Part shown: positions 16,279 to 26,641 of the stretch, piece by piece
Numbering within the stretch: the stretch's first letter is position 1
Layout of the letters: every line of letters starts with the position of its first letter
DNA from: Apilactobacillus kunkeei DSM 12361 = ATCC 700308
GTDB lineage: Bacteria; Bacillota; Bacilli; Lactobacillales; Lactobacillaceae
Direction of reading: 5' to 3'
NCBI RefSeq assembly: GCF_001281265.1
Contig: NZ_JXDB01000007.1
Span: 186,001 to 250,000, forward strand
Length of the DNA stretch: 64,000 bases
Notes under the pieces: generated by a model
Database searches by the model: none
What the model was told of the DNA's origin: nothing
Seen by the model: the letters and a program-made list of their open reading frames with translations, nothing else
Program-made: the position numbers and the translations under genes

Positions 16279-19200
16279 TTATTTATAAACTACATTGCCA
16301 TCTCCTAATAATTGAATAAGTTTATTGTACAATTCCTTGCTATTATTCAAATTATTGTCAGTACTTAACAGCTTTTTGGTACCGTTTTGTGAATTATATA
16401 TAACGACTTGATGAGTTCCATGATTTTGTTTCATCAATGCATAAACATTTCTCAATACTTGATTGGAATTGTGGGCCTCATCAATCTTCAAATACCATTT
16501 TTCACTAGTCATTTGTTTTTTGATCTTACTCAAAACGTTTGCAGCAGGATACATCTTATCGGCAATCAGTTGATACTGACCGTTTCTCTTTTCGGGTTTA
16601 CCACTTACCAGAATCACCATGGATGTTCTAATCCAATTAGCTATAAGCTTGTAAGTTGAAGGGAAGACTGTCACGTTAATGTCTCCGGCAACATCGGTTC
16701 CATCAACGAATGCCATATTGTCACCCTTCTTGGTTCTAATGGTCTTAACTCGTTGGACATACAATAGGCAGTTAATTGGTTCGTCATAACTACCCAATTC
16801 GTCTGAAGAAACAATCTTCATCGCACTTTGTAGTTGTTGATATTGTTCCACTGGATGTCCTGATAAATAAACACCAACGTATTTATTTTCCAATTCCAGT
16901 TTATCAACTAGACTAAGCTCTTCTGCGACTCGCTTCTTAGGCTTTAATGTCTTGAATAAGTCCTGAGATCCACCACTTAGGTTAACTGATTCAACATATT
17001 CATCAATCGAATTAGCTAACTCGGATCGATTATCACTAAAACTATCAAAAGCACCTACGTAAATAAGTGGTTTTAATAAGTCATTCTTTCTAAACTGTGG
17101 AGAAATTCTGGAAATAAATTCTTCTAGTCCCTTGTATGGACCGTTTTCTTCACGCCCTTCAACAATTTCACGAATAAAATCACTACGGATTCCTTTGATG
17201 CATCTTAGGCCAAAGATAATGTTTTGCCCGTCGTCAATAAACTCTTCAAAAGACTTATTGATATCGGGTGCCAATACATTAATATTACGTTTTTTAGCCT
17301 CGACAACATAAACGTTAATCTTGTCGTGATTTCCCATTACGGAGTTCAATAATCCGGTAAAGAATTGACGACTAAAATGAGCCTTCAAGTATGCTAATTC
17401 GAATGCCATCTTACTGTATGCCACCGCATGAGACTTATTGAAACCGTAACTAGCAAATCGTTCAATATATTCGAAGGTTTGACTAGCAGCTTGCTTTGAG
17501 TAACCCTTCTTTTCGGCTCCAGTAATAAACTTATCTCTCATGGATTCCATTACGCCTTGCTTCTTCTTACTCATTGCACGACGTAACAAGTCGGCTTCAC
17601 CAAGAGTGAAACCACCCATGATTGATGCCACTTGCATTACCTGTTCTTGGTATACAATGATTCCGTAGGTTGGACCTAACACATCAACAAGGGTTGCATC
17701 AATTCCTTCAACCTTTTCATTGCCCTTCTTTCGAGCAATGAAAGTATCGATATTTTCCATTGGACCAGGACGGTACAAGGCATCAACAGCCGCAACTTCA
17801 TTAAAGTTATCAGGGTGTAATGATTTCAAAACCCGTTTAATCCCGTCAGATTCAAATTGGAAGATTCCATTAGTATCACCCTGTTGGAATAATTCTAGTG
17901 TTTTTGAATCATTTAAATTAATCTTTCTGATATCAAAATTACTATTAACATCTTTTCTGACTAATTGAATGATGTCATTTAAAATTGAAAGGTTTTTTAA
18001 ACCAAGAAAATCAATTTTCAACAAACCAATTTCTTCAACATAGTTCTTAGAATATTGAGTAATCAATAGCTCTTCATTTCCTGATTGAAGTGGTGAAGTC
18101 TCAACAATTTTGTTTTGGCTTAACACCAATCCGGCAGCATGAGTCGATGAGTGTCTAGGGTTACCTTCTAGTTTAGTTGCCGTTTCATACATCAATTTAT
18201 TCAATGCATTGTCGTTAACCAGGTTTCTTAGTTTTTGTGAGTTATCATAAGATTCCTTAAGCGTAATCTTTAACTTGTTTGGAATTGCTTTACTCCACTC
18301 ATCTTGTTCAAACTTAGATAACCCAAACGTTCTACCAACATCCCTTAATACTTGTTTGGTCGACATGGTATCAAAAGTGACGATTTGGGCAACGTTTTGA
18401 TGTCCGTATTTGTCATGGACATAGTTTAAAATCACTTCACGTTTATCGTCTGGAATATCCAAATCAATATCCGGCATTTGGGCACGTTGATCATTTAAGA
18501 AACGTTCAAACAATAGGTCGTATTCAATCGGATCAACATCTGTAATGTACAAGCAAAATGAAACAAGCGATCCGGCTGCTGAACCACGTCCGGGACCGGT
18601 CATGATGTTTTGTTGATGAGCATAGTTAATAACGTCCCACACGATTAGGAAATAATCATTAAAGCCCATTCCATCAATCACTTGTAATTCATGCTTTAAG
18701 CGATCACGATAAACTAGCCATTTATCTTTTGGAACCGCTAATTCTACTAAACGATTCTTTAATCCAGTTATACATAACTCAGCTAAGAAATCCTTTGATG
18801 ACATATTTTTGCCATTTTCATAGTGTGGTAAAACCGGTTGTTTTTTACTAATCTCGACATGACAACTTTGCGCTACTTTTTCGTTATTAGTTAGGCATTC
18901 TTCAAGTCCCTTTAACCGGTAGTCATTAATTACCTCAGAACTTTGTTTTAACCAGTTCTGTGTTTCTTCATGGCTTTCACCCAATGGATTGGTTAGACGA
19001 CGATTATCATCTCGAATGCATTGCATTACCTTCAGTGCGAATGCATCATCGCTATTTAGATTTTGGACTCTAGATGATGCAATTAGATCAATTCCTAATT
19101 GTTCTGATAATGATTTTACTTGTTCAATGTAGTCATTATCTTCTAGTTTTTCTTCACTAATCGCTAAGAATATATCATCTTCTTGGTGGCCAGTCTTAAG

Positions 19201-19647
19201 ATTACTTATAAAATCACTCACTGTATCAACTTGGTGTTGTTTAATAAACGCTGCTACCTCGCCGTAATCAGGAACAATTATAAAAGTATCTTTGGTAAAA
19301 CTAAGTACATCATCTATTGAAAGATTTTCGTTTTCCCTTGTTTTAGCTAGAGTTGATAATTTCATGATGTTTCTGTATCCATCATTATTCTTTGCTAAAA
19401 CAATCAATTGATTCGACTCTTCATCCGCTGAGACATTCTCAACGGAAAAAGTAAGTCCGATAATTGGATGAATATTATTTTTTATACACTTATCATAGAA
19501 TTCAATTGCACCATACATAACTTTGTCATCAGTCAACGCCAGGTTAGTATACCCACGTTTAATTGCTGTTGAAATTAATTCATCTATTGAGATCGTACTA
19601 TTCAACAAACTGTATGAACTCATTACGTTTAACGGTGTATAATCCAT
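16279..19647 (-). CDS. dnaE: DNA polymerase III subunit alpha, DnaE type
   Basis: A 1122-residue polymerase from the ATG at 19647. AAAGGG precedes it by 9 nt, and an ATG six codons upstream contains this RBS and is rejected. Domains: N-terminal PHP (about 1-200), palm/catalytic region with GPGRGSAAGSLVSF and PDIDLDIPDDKR, thumb/fingers with RYAAQ-like SYGFNKSHAVAY, then HhH and OB domains. In Firmicutes DnaE extends primers, mainly on the lagging strand, alongside PolC. The PHP loop reads LTDDKVMYGA, not the histidine-containing form, so PHP exonuclease activity is unlikely (inference). Confidence 0.96.
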   Translation of the reverse strand: MDYTPLNVMSSYSLLNSTISIDELISTAIKRGYTNLALTDDKVMYGAIEFYDKCIKNNIHPIIGLTFSVENVSADEESNQLIVLAKNNDGYRNIMKLSTLAKTRENENLSIDDVLSFTKDTFIIVPDYGEVAAFIKQHQVDTVSDFISNLKTGHQEDDIFLAISEEKLEDNDYIEQVKSLSEQLGIDLIASSRVQNLNSDDAFALKVMQCIRDDNRRLTNPLGESHEETQNWLKQSSEVINDYRLKGLEECLTNNEKVAQSCHVEISKKQPVLPHYENGKNMSSKDFLAELCITGLKNRLVELAVPKDKWLVYRDRLKHELQVIDGMGFNDYFLIVWDVINYAHQQNIMTGPGRGSAAGSLVSFCLYITDVDPIEYDLLFERFLNDQRAQMPDIDLDIPDDKREVILNYVHDKYGHQNVAQIVTFDTMSTKQVLRDVGRTFGLSKFEQDEWSKAIPNKLKITLKESYDNSQKLRNLVNDNALNKLMYETATKLEGNPRHSSTHAAGLVLSQNKIVETSPLQSGNEELLITQYSKNYVEEIGLLKIDFLGLKNLSILNDIIQLVRKDVNSNFDIRKINLNDSKTLELFQQGDTNGIFQFESDGIKRVLKSLHPDNFNEVAAVDALYRPGPMENIDTFIARKKGNEKVEGIDATLVDVLGPTYGIIVYQEQVMQVASIMGGFTLGEADLLRRAMSKKKQGVMESMRDKFITGAEKKGYSKQAASQTFEYIERFASYGFNKSHAVAYSKMAFELAYLKAHFSRQFFTGLLNSVMGNHDKINVYVVEAKKRNINVLAPDINKSFEEFIDDGQNIIFGLRCIKGIRSDFIREIVEGREENGPYKGLEEFISRISPQFRKNDLLKPLIYVGAFDSFSDNRSELANSIDEYVESVNLSGGSQDLFKTLKPKKRVAEELSLVDKLELENKYVGVYLSGHPVEQYQQLQSAMKIVSSDELGSYDEPINCLLYVQRVKTIRTKKGDNMAFVDGTDVAGDINVTVFPSTYKLIANWIRTSMVILVSGKPEKRNGQYQLIADKMYPAANVLSKIKKQMTSEKWYLKIDEAHNSNQVLRNVYALMKQNHGTHQVVIYNSQNGTKKLLSTDNNLNNSKELYNKLIQLLGDGNVVYK

Positions 19648-19733
19648 AAAAATCATCCCTTTCATTCAACAATTATAACAAAAATATCAATTGGTTGGAT
19701 TATTTATAACTGTTTTTTACTTCTTAACTGTGG

Positions 19734-19739
19734 TAAAAT
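19734..19739 (+). promoter_or_regulatory. possible -10 element of the small membrane protein gene
   Basis: TAAAAT preceded by TGTGG, 26 nt before the chosen ATG; the -35 region is not clear. Confidence 0.3.
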
Positions 19740-19764
19740 TTCTATGAAATGTGAGGTGGATATG

Positions 19765-19953
19765 ATGAAATTCATTATTTCAAATCTATTAGTTATTTTC
19801 TGGGCTGTTATCTTCGGTGAAATCATCGGATACATTGCCAGTCAATTAACTGGACTAACCTATAACTTAACTGAAATTGGTGTCGTATCAGCCGTCGTTG
19901 TATTAATTGCGGTTAACGCTTTAACACTTATTTCAAAACACTCAGTCAAATAA
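19765..19953 (+). CDS. DUF2929 family small membrane protein (YjzD-like)
   Basis: A 62-residue protein with two membrane segments (about 2-25 and 36-57) beginning MKFIISNLLVIFWAVIFGE. It fits the DUF2929 family, which is widespread in Firmicutes and has no known biochemical function. The second of two adjacent ATGs (19765) is chosen because GAGGTG is 6 nt upstream; a frame start at 19744 is less likely. It is the only plus-strand gene between dnaE and clpB and shares a bidirectional terminator with clpB. Confidence 0.75.
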   Translation: MKFIISNLLVIFWAVIFGEIIGYIASQLTGLTYNLTEIGVVSAVVVLIAVNALTLISKHSVK

Positions 19954-19954
19954 T

Positions 19955-19987
19955 AAAAGCTCAAGTTAATCAACTTGAGCTTTTTTT
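19955..19987. terminator. bidirectional terminator between the DUF2929 gene and clpB
   Basis: Stem 19955-19967 with 19972-19984 around a 4-nt loop. A T-run follows on the plus strand (from 19981) and an AT-rich T tract on the minus strand, so it can end both convergent transcripts. Confidence 0.9.
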
Positions 19988-19989
19988 GT

Positions 19990-22572
19990 TTATTCAAATG
20001 TTAATTCGTTGTTGGCTAATCCAATCTTAACTGTAGACTTGGCTTTTACCTTGTCTGCAATGATTAACTTAGCCAATTGTGTTTCGACATTTCTTGTCAC
20101 AAATCTTTGTAATGGTCTTCCACCATATTGTGGATCGTATCCATTATCAGTGATCCAGTTTAGTGCTTCATCACTGACTTCAATCTTGATTTGTTGATCA
20201 TTTAAACGTTGACCTAATTGATCGATTAAATGTTTAACAATTTGTCTTACATCCTTCTTGGATAGTGGCTTGAATGTGATGATATCATCAATTCTATTTA
20301 GGAATTCTGGTTTGAAGCTCTTCTTCAACAAGTCATCAACTTGTTTCTTAGCCTTATCAGAAATATTGCCGTCCTTATCCAAACCATTCAATAAGATATC
20401 AGAACCTAGGTTTGATGTCATAATCAATAGCGTATTCTTGAAATCAACTGTGTGGCCTTGACCATCAGTTAATCTTCCATCGTCTAACACTTGTAGTAAG
20501 ACATTGAAGACATCAGGATGCGCTTTTTCTATTTCATCAAACAAAACAATGGTGTATGGGTCTCTTCTAACGGCTTCAGTTAATTGGCCACCTTCTTCGT
20601 AACCAACGTATCCTGGAGCAGCACCGACAAGTCTAGAAACGGATTCTTTTTCCATATATTCTGACATGTCAATTCTTACCATGTGTTCTTCTGAATCAAA
20701 TAGGTTTTCAGCTAATGATTTGGCAAGTTCGGTCTTACCAACACCGGTAGGTCCTAGGAATAGGAATGATCCTAGTGGTTTGCTTGGATCTTGTAAACCA
20801 GCTCTAGAACGTAATACCGCATCGGAAACAGCTGCAACGGCTTCATCTTGACCAACTACTCGTTTGTGTAAGTTATCATCTAAATGAAGTAGTTTTTCTC
20901 TTTCACCTTGCATCAAACGGGCAACCGGAATCTTAGTTTCACGGCTTAATACTTCGGCAATACCGTCTTCTGTAACTGATTCACTAACCAACCAGTCGTC
21001 TTCATGGTCTTGGCTCTCCATCTTAGCTAGTTCTTCTTCAAGCTTTGGAATCGTACCATGTTTTAGAATTGCAGCCTTATTTAAGTCGTATGAACTTTCG
21101 GCTTGTTGCAAGTCGTTTTTAGCTTGGTCTAATTCAGCCTTCTTGTCACCTAATGTCTTAATGGATGACTTTTCTTGTTGCCATCTAGCATTTAACTTAT
21201 TAACGGTTTCCTTTAAGTTAGCTAGTTCTGGTTCTAGTTTAGCCAAACGAGCCTTTGATTCGTCGTCTTCTTCGTTCTTTAATGCGGCCTCTTCGACTTC
21301 GGCACGCATTAACTTACGGTTGGCTTGATCCAATTCAGTCGGATTGGAGTTCATTTCCACTTCGATTGTTGAAGATGCCTCATCGACTAAATCAATCGCC
21401 TTATCTGGTAAGAAACGGTCTGGAATATAACGGTCCGCCAACTTAGCAGCTGCAACTAAGGCATTATCATGAATTCTTACTCCGTGATGAATTTCTAGTC
21501 GTTCCTTAATTCCACGAAGAATTGTAATGGTGTCGTCCACACTTGGTTCGTCAACGCTAACCTTTTGAAAACGTCTTTCAAGTGCCTTATCCTTTTGCAT
21601 ATACTTTCTGTATTCATCAACAGTAGTTGCACCAATCAAATGGAGTTCACCACGAGCTAACATTGGTTTTAAGATATTTCCGGCATCCATACTACCTTCT
21701 GATTTTCCGGCACCAACGATGTTGTGAATTTCATCGATGAACATGATAATTTGGCCTTCAGACTTTTTAACAGCCTTTAAAACCGCCTTCAAACGTTCTT
21801 CGAATTCACCACGGTACTTGGCACCAGCAATCAATGAACTCATGTCTAATTCAAACAATGATTTATCCTTTAAATTTTCAGGAACATCATTTACGGCAAT
21901 ACGCTTTGCTAAACCTTCAACGATTGCTGTCTTACCAACACCAGGATCTCCAATCAATACAGGATTGTTCTTGGTCATTCTGGAAAGAATTCTGATTACG
22001 TCTAGAATTTCTTCGTCTCTACCGATAATAGGGCCTAACTTACCTGCTCTGGCTTCGGCAACCAAGTCGACACCATATTTCTTAAGTGCTTGATAATTAT
22101 CTTCTTGATTCTTTGAAGTCACCTTTTCGCCCCCTCTGATATTTTGTACTACTTCTTCAATCTTTTGTTTTGTAATTCCTTGGTCTTTTACATAGTCGAC
22201 AACTTTGTTACCTGTTGTATCCATCAATGCGATTACTAATGTATCAACGGCGACATAGCCATCACCCAAGTTTGTTTTTTCTTTTTCTGCGTTTTGTAAT
22301 AGTTCGAGCATACTGGATGAAATATTTTGTCCATAGGCCACGCCTTGGCCATCTACTGTTGCAATTTCATCTAGCTGTTGATCCAATTGCTTTTCGAAAT
22401 CATCAACGTTCATCCCTGCTTCAGCAAAAATCTGTCTTGCTAATTCACCTGGTTGAACCAATACCTTGAATAAATGGGTAATTGTGATTTCTTGATGTTT
22501 GCGATTAGCAGCCACCTTTTGTGCTTCAGCTAACGCTTGTGATACTGCTTCTGTTAATTCATCTGGATTCAA
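19990..22572 (-). CDS. clpB: ATP-dependent disaggregase ClpB
   Basis: An 860-residue Hsp100 protein with the Clp N-domain, AAA+ module 1 (Walker A GDPGVGKT, about residue 206; MFIDEIHN), the long coiled-coil middle domain (about 400-530) that distinguishes ClpB from ClpC/ClpE, and AAA+ module 2 ([13 protein letters not shown], about residue 600). It rescues aggregated proteins together with DnaK/DnaJ, which are also in this window. Start is TTG at 22572 with AGGTG 6 nt upstream. A CtsR operator and promoter lie between pepT and clpB, so it should be heat-induced. Confidence 0.97.
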   Translation of the reverse strand: MNPDELTEAVSQALAEAQKVAANRKHQEITITHLFKVLVQPGELARQIFAEAGMNVDDFEKQLDQQLDEIATVDGQGVAYGQNISSSMLELLQNAEKEKTNLGDGYVAVDTLVIALMDTTGNKVVDYVKDQGITKQKIEEVVQNIRGGEKVTSKNQEDNYQALKKYGVDLVAEARAGKLGPIIGRDEEILDVIRILSRMTKNNPVLIGDPGVGKTAIVEGLAKRIAVNDVPENLKDKSLFELDMSSLIAGAKYRGEFEERLKAVLKAVKKSEGQIIMFIDEIHNIVGAGKSEGSMDAGNILKPMLARGELHLIGATTVDEYRKYMQKDKALERRFQKVSVDEPSVDDTITILRGIKERLEIHHGVRIHDNALVAAAKLADRYIPDRFLPDKAIDLVDEASSTIEVEMNSNPTELDQANRKLMRAEVEEAALKNEEDDESKARLAKLEPELANLKETVNKLNARWQQEKSSIKTLGDKKAELDQAKNDLQQAESSYDLNKAAILKHGTIPKLEEELAKMESQDHEDDWLVSESVTEDGIAEVLSRETKIPVARLMQGEREKLLHLDDNLHKRVVGQDEAVAAVSDAVLRSRAGLQDPSKPLGSFLFLGPTGVGKTELAKSLAENLFDSEEHMVRIDMSEYMEKESVSRLVGAAPGYVGYEEGGQLTEAVRRDPYTIVLFDEIEKAHPDVFNVLLQVLDDGRLTDGQGHTVDFKNTLLIMTSNLGSDILLNGLDKDGNISDKAKKQVDDLLKKSFKPEFLNRIDDIITFKPLSKKDVRQIVKHLIDQLGQRLNDQQIKIEVSDEALNWITDNGYDPQYGGRPLQRFVTRNVETQLAKLIIADKVKAKSTVKIGLANNELTFE

Positions 22573-22590
22573 TTATTTCACCTACTTAAT

Positions 22591-22624
22591 AAAAAATACC
22601 TATGAGAAATCCATCTCATAGGTA
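22591..22624 (-). terminator. terminator of pepT, overlapping the clpB transcription start
   Basis: An 11-bp perfect stem (22597-22607 with 22614-22624), a 6-nt loop and an A/T tail (22591-22596, T-run on the minus strand). Read-through from pepT would be stopped here. Confidence 0.75.
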
Positions 22625-22625
22625 A

Positions 22626-22654
22626 ATTTTACCAAAAGGTCACATTAAATCAAA
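22626..22654 (-). promoter_or_regulatory. clpB: putative clpB promoter
   Basis: Minus-strand TTTGAT (22649-22654), 17-nt spacer and TAAAAT (22626-22631). The expected start near 22619 falls inside the 5' arm of the terminator hairpin. Confidence 0.5.
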
Positions 22655-22658
22655 TTAT

Positions 22659-22675
22659 TTTGACCTTTTTTGACT
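22659..22675 (-). promoter_or_regulatory. CtsR operator of clpB
   Basis: The minus strand carries AGTCAAA-AAA-GGTCAAA, a perfect match to the tandem heptad RGTCAAA-N3-RGTCAAA bound by CtsR, the class III heat-shock repressor of Firmicutes. It sits immediately upstream of the clpB -35 box and just beyond the pepT stop codon. Confidence 0.92.
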
Positions 22676-22677
22676 AA

Positions 22678-23913
22678 TTATTTTTCTGCGTTTAATTTAG
22701 CGATTTCAATGATGACATCACAAGCTTTTTCCATTGTTTGAACAGATACGTATTCAAAACGACCGTGCATGTTTTCACCACCGGCAAACAAGTTTGGTGT
22801 TGGTAATCCCTTAAATGAGATTGTTGAACCATCAGTTCCCCCACGAACTGGGAAAATGTCTGGTTGAACATCAACATTGTTCATTGCTTCTTTGGCTAAA
22901 TCAACAACTTCCATGTTCTTCTCGATTACTTCGGCCATGTTGTAGTATTGATCCTTAACTTCAACGTGAACGCGGTCATAATCAAAGCGTTTATTCATTT
23001 CATCAGCAATCTTTTTGAAGTATTGTTTTCTTTCTTCAAAACGGTTTCTGTCATGATCTCTGATGATGTAAGACATCTTAGTGTTATCTGGAGTACCATT
23101 GATTTCAAGTAAGAAGTAGAATCCTTCCTTACCATCAGTGTATTCAGGTCTTTCGTAAGCAGGTAGCTTAGCATTGAATTCCATTGCTAGAAGAGCTGCA
23201 TTGACCATAACATCCTTAGCTTCACCTGGATGGACATCGGTTCCTTTAATTTCAACGGTTGCACCAGCGGCGTTAAAGGTTTCGTATTGTAATTGACCTT
23301 TAGCTCCACCATCAACAGTATAAGCCATATCAGCACCGAAATCTTCAACGTCGAACTTCAATGAACCAGTTCCGATTTCTTCGTCCGGGCCAAAACCAAC
23401 TTCGATTTCACCGTGCTTAATTTCAGGATGGTCAATTAAGTACTTCATGGATGAAACGATTTCAGAAACTCCTGACTTGTCATCAGATCCTAATAAAGTG
23501 ATTCCATCAGTTGTGATAAGAGTATCACCAGAATACTTATGTAGACTTTCAAATACGTTTGGATCTAAGTTGTATTCCCCGTCACCTAATTTGATGTTTG
23601 ATTTTCCATCATAGTTTTCTACAAATTGAGGGTTCACATTTTCTGAATTAAAATCAGCAGTATCAATATGTGAAATGAAACCAATTTTCTTTACATCTTT
23701 GTCGATGTTTGAAGGTAGGGTTGCAAATACATATGCACTTTCTTCATTTGTTCTTACGTTAGATAAACCAATTTCTTTTAGTTCTTCTTTTAATTGATTT
23801 AAAAATATAGTTTCACGGTTTGCTGATGGAATGGTAGTGCTACTTTCATCAGAACGCGTATTAATCTTAACGTATCTCAAAAAACGAGGTACTAAGTCTT
23901 CATACTTACTCAT
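22678..23913 (-). CDS. pepT: peptidase T (tripeptide aminopeptidase)
   Basis: A 411-residue M20-family zinc aminopeptidase that removes the N-terminal residue of tripeptides in the cytoplasm. Metal-site motifs are visible in order: FISHIDTAD (His about residue 80, Asp82), GSDDKSGVSE (bridging Asp), GPDEEIGTG (catalytic and ligand Glu), TVDGG, and VRGGTDGS near the C-terminus. The length is standard. ATG follows GGGGG. It is in a co-directional run trmK-nif3-pepT and feeds amino acids to an auxotrophic organism (inference). Confidence 0.95.
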   Translation of the reverse strand: MSKYEDLVPRFLRYVKINTRSDESSTTIPSANRETIFLNQLKEELKEIGLSNVRTNEESAYVFATLPSNIDKDVKKIGFISHIDTADFNSENVNPQFVENYDGKSNIKLGDGEYNLDPNVFESLHKYSGDTLITTDGITLLGSDDKSGVSEIVSSMKYLIDHPEIKHGEIEVGFGPDEEIGTGSLKFDVEDFGADMAYTVDGGAKGQLQYETFNAAGATVEIKGTDVHPGEAKDVMVNAALLAMEFNAKLPAYERPEYTDGKEGFYFLLEINGTPDNTKMSYIIRDHDRNRFEERKQYFKKIADEMNKRFDYDRVHVEVKDQYYNMAEVIEKNMEVVDLAKEAMNNVDVQPDIFPVRGGTDGSTISFKGLPTPNLFAGGENMHGRFEYVSVQTMEKACDVIIEIAKLNAEK

Positions 23914-23924
23914 GGTGTTTCCCC

Positions 23925-24728
23925 CTAAATAAATTGATATGGATCAGTGTTTATAGAAGATTCTATCACATCTATTGGCCAATCATAATCTTTTGCCCAC
24001 TCTTTAAACATTTCTGCCAAATATGGTTTGCAAATGCTTTCGATATGGTGGCCAGGATCAACAACTGACATGTGATCAGCAATCATATCATGACCAACGT
24101 GATAATAAACATCCCCGGTAACATAAACGTCTGCACCTTTATCCTTAGCAATGTTATAGAACTTACCACCATCGCCACCTAAAACGGCGACCTTTTTAAC
24201 TGGTTTATTCAATTCATGACTAATTAGTCGAAGACCGGAAACATTGAAATATTCCTTACAATTACGAGCAAATTGTTCGACTGTTGTGGTTTCCTTTAGT
24301 TCACCAATGCGACCCATGAAATATTCAACGCCCTTATAGTCTCCTTGGCTTACTAGTCCTTCAACGTTTCTTAAGTCCATTGCTTCAGCTAACCAATCGT
24401 TCATACCGCCATCTGCATTATCCAAATTGGTGTGTGCAGAATAAACAACGATGTTGTGCTTAATGATATCGGCATACATCTTGTTTTGTGGGACATCTAA
24501 ATCCATGTTTTTAACGGGTCTAAACATCGCTGGGTGATGAGAAAAAATCATATCACAATCGTTTTCAATCGCTTCTTCAACTACTTCTGGTCTAACGTCT
24601 AAGGTTACTAATACCTTATGAATTTCTTGATTAATCGATCCAATTTGCAAACCAATTGGGTCATGCTCAACCGCAATCTCCTTTGGTGCAAATTTTTCAA
24701 ACTGGTTAATTAAGTCGAATGCTTTCAT
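23925..24728 (-). CDS. Nif3-like dinuclear metal centre protein (YqfO family)
   Basis: A 267-residue protein of the Nif3/YbgI/YqfO family, which forms toroidal hexamers with a two-metal site. Metal ligands are suggested by FSHHPAMF (HH pair, about residue 65), YSAHTNLDNADGGMN and VDPGHHIE near the end. It lacks the insert found in long YqfO proteins. The role is uncertain; a GTP cyclohydrolase I type 2 annotation in databases is weakly supported. ATG abuts the trmK stop codon and follows GAGGTG, so it is translationally coupled, the same order as in Bacillus (yqfN-yqfO). Confidence 0.9.
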   Translation of the reverse strand: MKAFDLINQFEKFAPKEIAVEHDPIGLQIGSINQEIHKVLVTLDVRPEVVEEAIENDCDMIFSHHPAMFRPVKNMDLDVPQNKMYADIIKHNIVVYSAHTNLDNADGGMNDWLAEAMDLRNVEGLVSQGDYKGVEYFMGRIGELKETTTVEQFARNCKEYFNVSGLRLISHELNKPVKKVAVLGGDGGKFYNIAKDKGADVYVTGDVYYHVGHDMIADHMSVVDPGHHIESICKPYLAEMFKEWAKDYDWPIDVIESSINTDPYQFI

Positions 24729-25424
24729 TTATAACACCTCTTTAATTTCCTCAATTTCCTTCTTCATTGAATTAATCTTATCAACTGGTTTATCATGCTT
24801 GGCCAAGTTCATTTGGTCAATTACCATTTCAATTCTTTCAATTTCGTTCTCCCACTTTTCAACGAAAACATCTGAGTGTTGTTTTAGTAAAAATGGGCCA
24901 AACTTAATTTCTTGTTCTGTGTATTTTACTGTTTCGTCGGTCTTTTTCGCAACGATAATTTCATAGGTATGACCGTCTTCTCTTAAGATAGTTTCATCAC
25001 TAATTTCATATTGGTTATTCATTAACCATATTCTCAAACGATCTTCACCAACGTTTGGTTGAAGAATCAATAATTCGTTACCTGATAAGTGTGACTTACC
25101 ATTTTCTAGGATATTCTTGATTAAAGTTCCACCCATTCCTGCAATGGTAACACAATCAATTTTGTCCTCTGGTTGTACTGATAATAACCCATCAGCTAAT
25201 CTAGTGTCGATTCTGTCACTTAAACCTTCAGCCTTAATTTCTTGAATTGCGTTGTCTAGAGGTCCCTTAGCAACCTCACTAGCAATTCCAAATTCAATTT
25301 GTTTTTGTTTCATCAAATAAACTGGCAAGTATGCATGATCTGAACCGATGTCTGCTACTCGACTATTTTGCGGAACAAAATCTGCAACTACTTTCAATCT
25401 TTGAGATAACTTATTTGCGTCCAT
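24729..25424 (-). CDS. trmK: tRNA (adenine(22)-N1)-methyltransferase TrmK
   Basis: A 231-residue Rossmann-fold SAM-dependent methyltransferase; motif I is VADIGSDHAYLPVYL (about residues 22-36), with the family motif TIAGMGGTLI (NPPY-equivalent position) around 93-102 and a C-terminal helical coiled region. TrmK methylates A22 in the D-arm of tRNA. The position downstream of rpoD and next to the Nif3-like gene matches the Bacillus yqfN locus. It follows the rpoD terminator and has a perfect TATAAT at 25457-25462. Confidence 0.92.
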   Translation of the reverse strand: MDANKLSQRLKVVADFVPQNSRVADIGSDHAYLPVYLMKQKQIEFGIASEVAKGPLDNAIQEIKAEGLSDRIDTRLADGLLSVQPEDKIDCVTIAGMGGTLIKNILENGKSHLSGNELLILQPNVGEDRLRIWLMNNQYEISDETILREDGHTYEIIVAKKTDETVKYTEQEIKFGPFLLKQHSDVFVEKWENEIERIEMVIDQMNLAKHDKPVDKINSMKKEIEEIKEVL

Positions 25425-25456
25425 AAAAACACCTTTTCTACTTTGTTATTATTTAT

Positions 25457-25462
25457 ATTATA
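25457..25462 (-). promoter_or_regulatory. -10 element of trmK
   Basis: Perfect TATAAT on the minus strand between the rpoD terminator and trmK, 32 nt from the ATG; no clear -35. Confidence 0.45.
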
Positions 25463-25477
25463 ACCGCTATAGAAAAT

Positions 25478-25507
25478 AAAAAACAGATAGCAAATGCTAT
25501 CTGTTTT
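25478..25507 (-). terminator. terminator of rpoD
   Basis: Stem 25480-25492 with 25495-25507 (AAAACAGATAGCA and its complement) plus minus-strand T-run 25478-25483. Confidence 0.9.
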
Positions 25508-25512
25508 AATTA

Positions 25513-26625
25513 TTATTCAAGGAAATCCTTTAGTTGTTTACTTCTGGATGGGTGGCGTAACTTTCTCAAAGCCTTAGCTTCAATTTGTCTAATTCTTTCA
25601 CGAGTAACACCAAAGACCTTACCAACTTCTTCAAGGGTTCTAGTACGACCATCGTCTAGACCGAAACGTAATCTTAGAACGTTTTCTTCACGGTCAGTTA
25701 GAGTATCTAAGACACCTTCAAGTTGTTCCTTTAGTAATTCGTATGCAGCGTGGTCGGCTGGACTAGTTGCATCTTGGTCTTCGATAAAGTCACCTAAGTG
25801 GGAGTCATCTTCTTCACCAATTGGTGTTTCTAGAGAAACTGGTTCTTGAGAAATCTTTAGAATGCTTCTAACCTTTTGAGTTGGCATATCCATTTCAGCA
25901 CCAATTTCTTCAGGTGTAGGTTCACGACCTAAATCTTGAAGTAATTGTCTTTGAATACGGATTAATTTGTTGATTGTTTCAACCATGTGAACTGGAATTC
26001 TGATAGTTCTAGCTTGGTCAGCAATCGCACGTGTAATAGCTTGTCTAATCCACCAAGTAGCGTAAGTTGAGAATTTGAAACCTTTTCTATAATCAAACTT
26101 TTCTACGGCCTTCATTAGACCCATGTTACCTTCTTGAATCAAGTCCAAGAATTGCATACCACGACCAACGTAACGCTTAGCGATTGAAACAACCAAACGA
26201 AGGTTAGCTTCAGCTAGTTCTTGTTTAGCTTCTTCGTCGCCTTCTTCAATACGAAGAGCCAAGTCAACTTCTTGGTCAGCAGTTAGAAGTGGAACACGTC
26301 CGATTTCTTTTAGGTACATTCTAACTGGGTCGTTAATCTTAACACCAGTAGGAGCTGAAGCTGAGTTCTTCAATTCAGCTTGAGTAACCTTTTTAGCTGC
26401 TTCTAGGGCACGTGGATCTGGATCACCATTTTTATCAACAACACTGATACCAGAGTCTTCGATTTTTTCTAGTAATTCGTACATTTCAGTCTTAGTTAGC
26501 TTGAATGGCACAGCAATTGTGTCATTTACATCGTCATAAGTAACGTGACCAACTTTCTTTTGCTTCTTAATTAAAGCGTTGGTTGATTCTTTTAGTTCTT
26601 TCTTGTTTAACTTCTTTTCAGCCAT
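25513..26625 (-). CDS. rpoD: RNA polymerase primary sigma factor (SigA/RpoD)
   Basis: The 370-residue vegetative sigma factor has region 1.1 at the N-terminus, region 1.2 ([16 protein letters not shown], about residue 125), regions 2.1-2.4 ([49 protein letters not shown]), region 3 and region 4.2 ([20 protein letters not shown]). Together these recognise the TTGACA/TATAAT promoters seen across the window. It is 16 nt downstream of dnaG, forming the classic dnaG-rpoD operon. Confidence 0.98.
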   Translation of the reverse strand: MAEKKLNKKELKESTNALIKKQKKVGHVTYDDVNDTIAVPFKLTKTEMYELLEKIEDSGISVVDKNGDPDPRALEAAKKVTQAELKNSASAPTGVKINDPVRMYLKEIGRVPLLTADQEVDLALRIEEGDEEAKQELAEANLRLVVSIAKRYVGRGMQFLDLIQEGNMGLMKAVEKFDYRKGFKFSTYATWWIRQAITRAIADQARTIRIPVHMVETINKLIRIQRQLLQDLGREPTPEEIGAEMDMPTQKVRSILKISQEPVSLETPIGEEDDSHLGDFIEDQDATSPADHAAYELLKEQLEGVLDTLTDREENVLRLRFGLDDGRTRTLEEVGKVFGVTRERIRQIEAKALRKLRHPSRSKQLKDFLE

Positions 26626-26641
26626 TAAAGTGCCTCCTAAA

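Noticed and set aside
21737-22093. 118-codon plus-strand frame
   Set aside because: Antisense to the first AAA+ module of clpB, no RBS or promoter.
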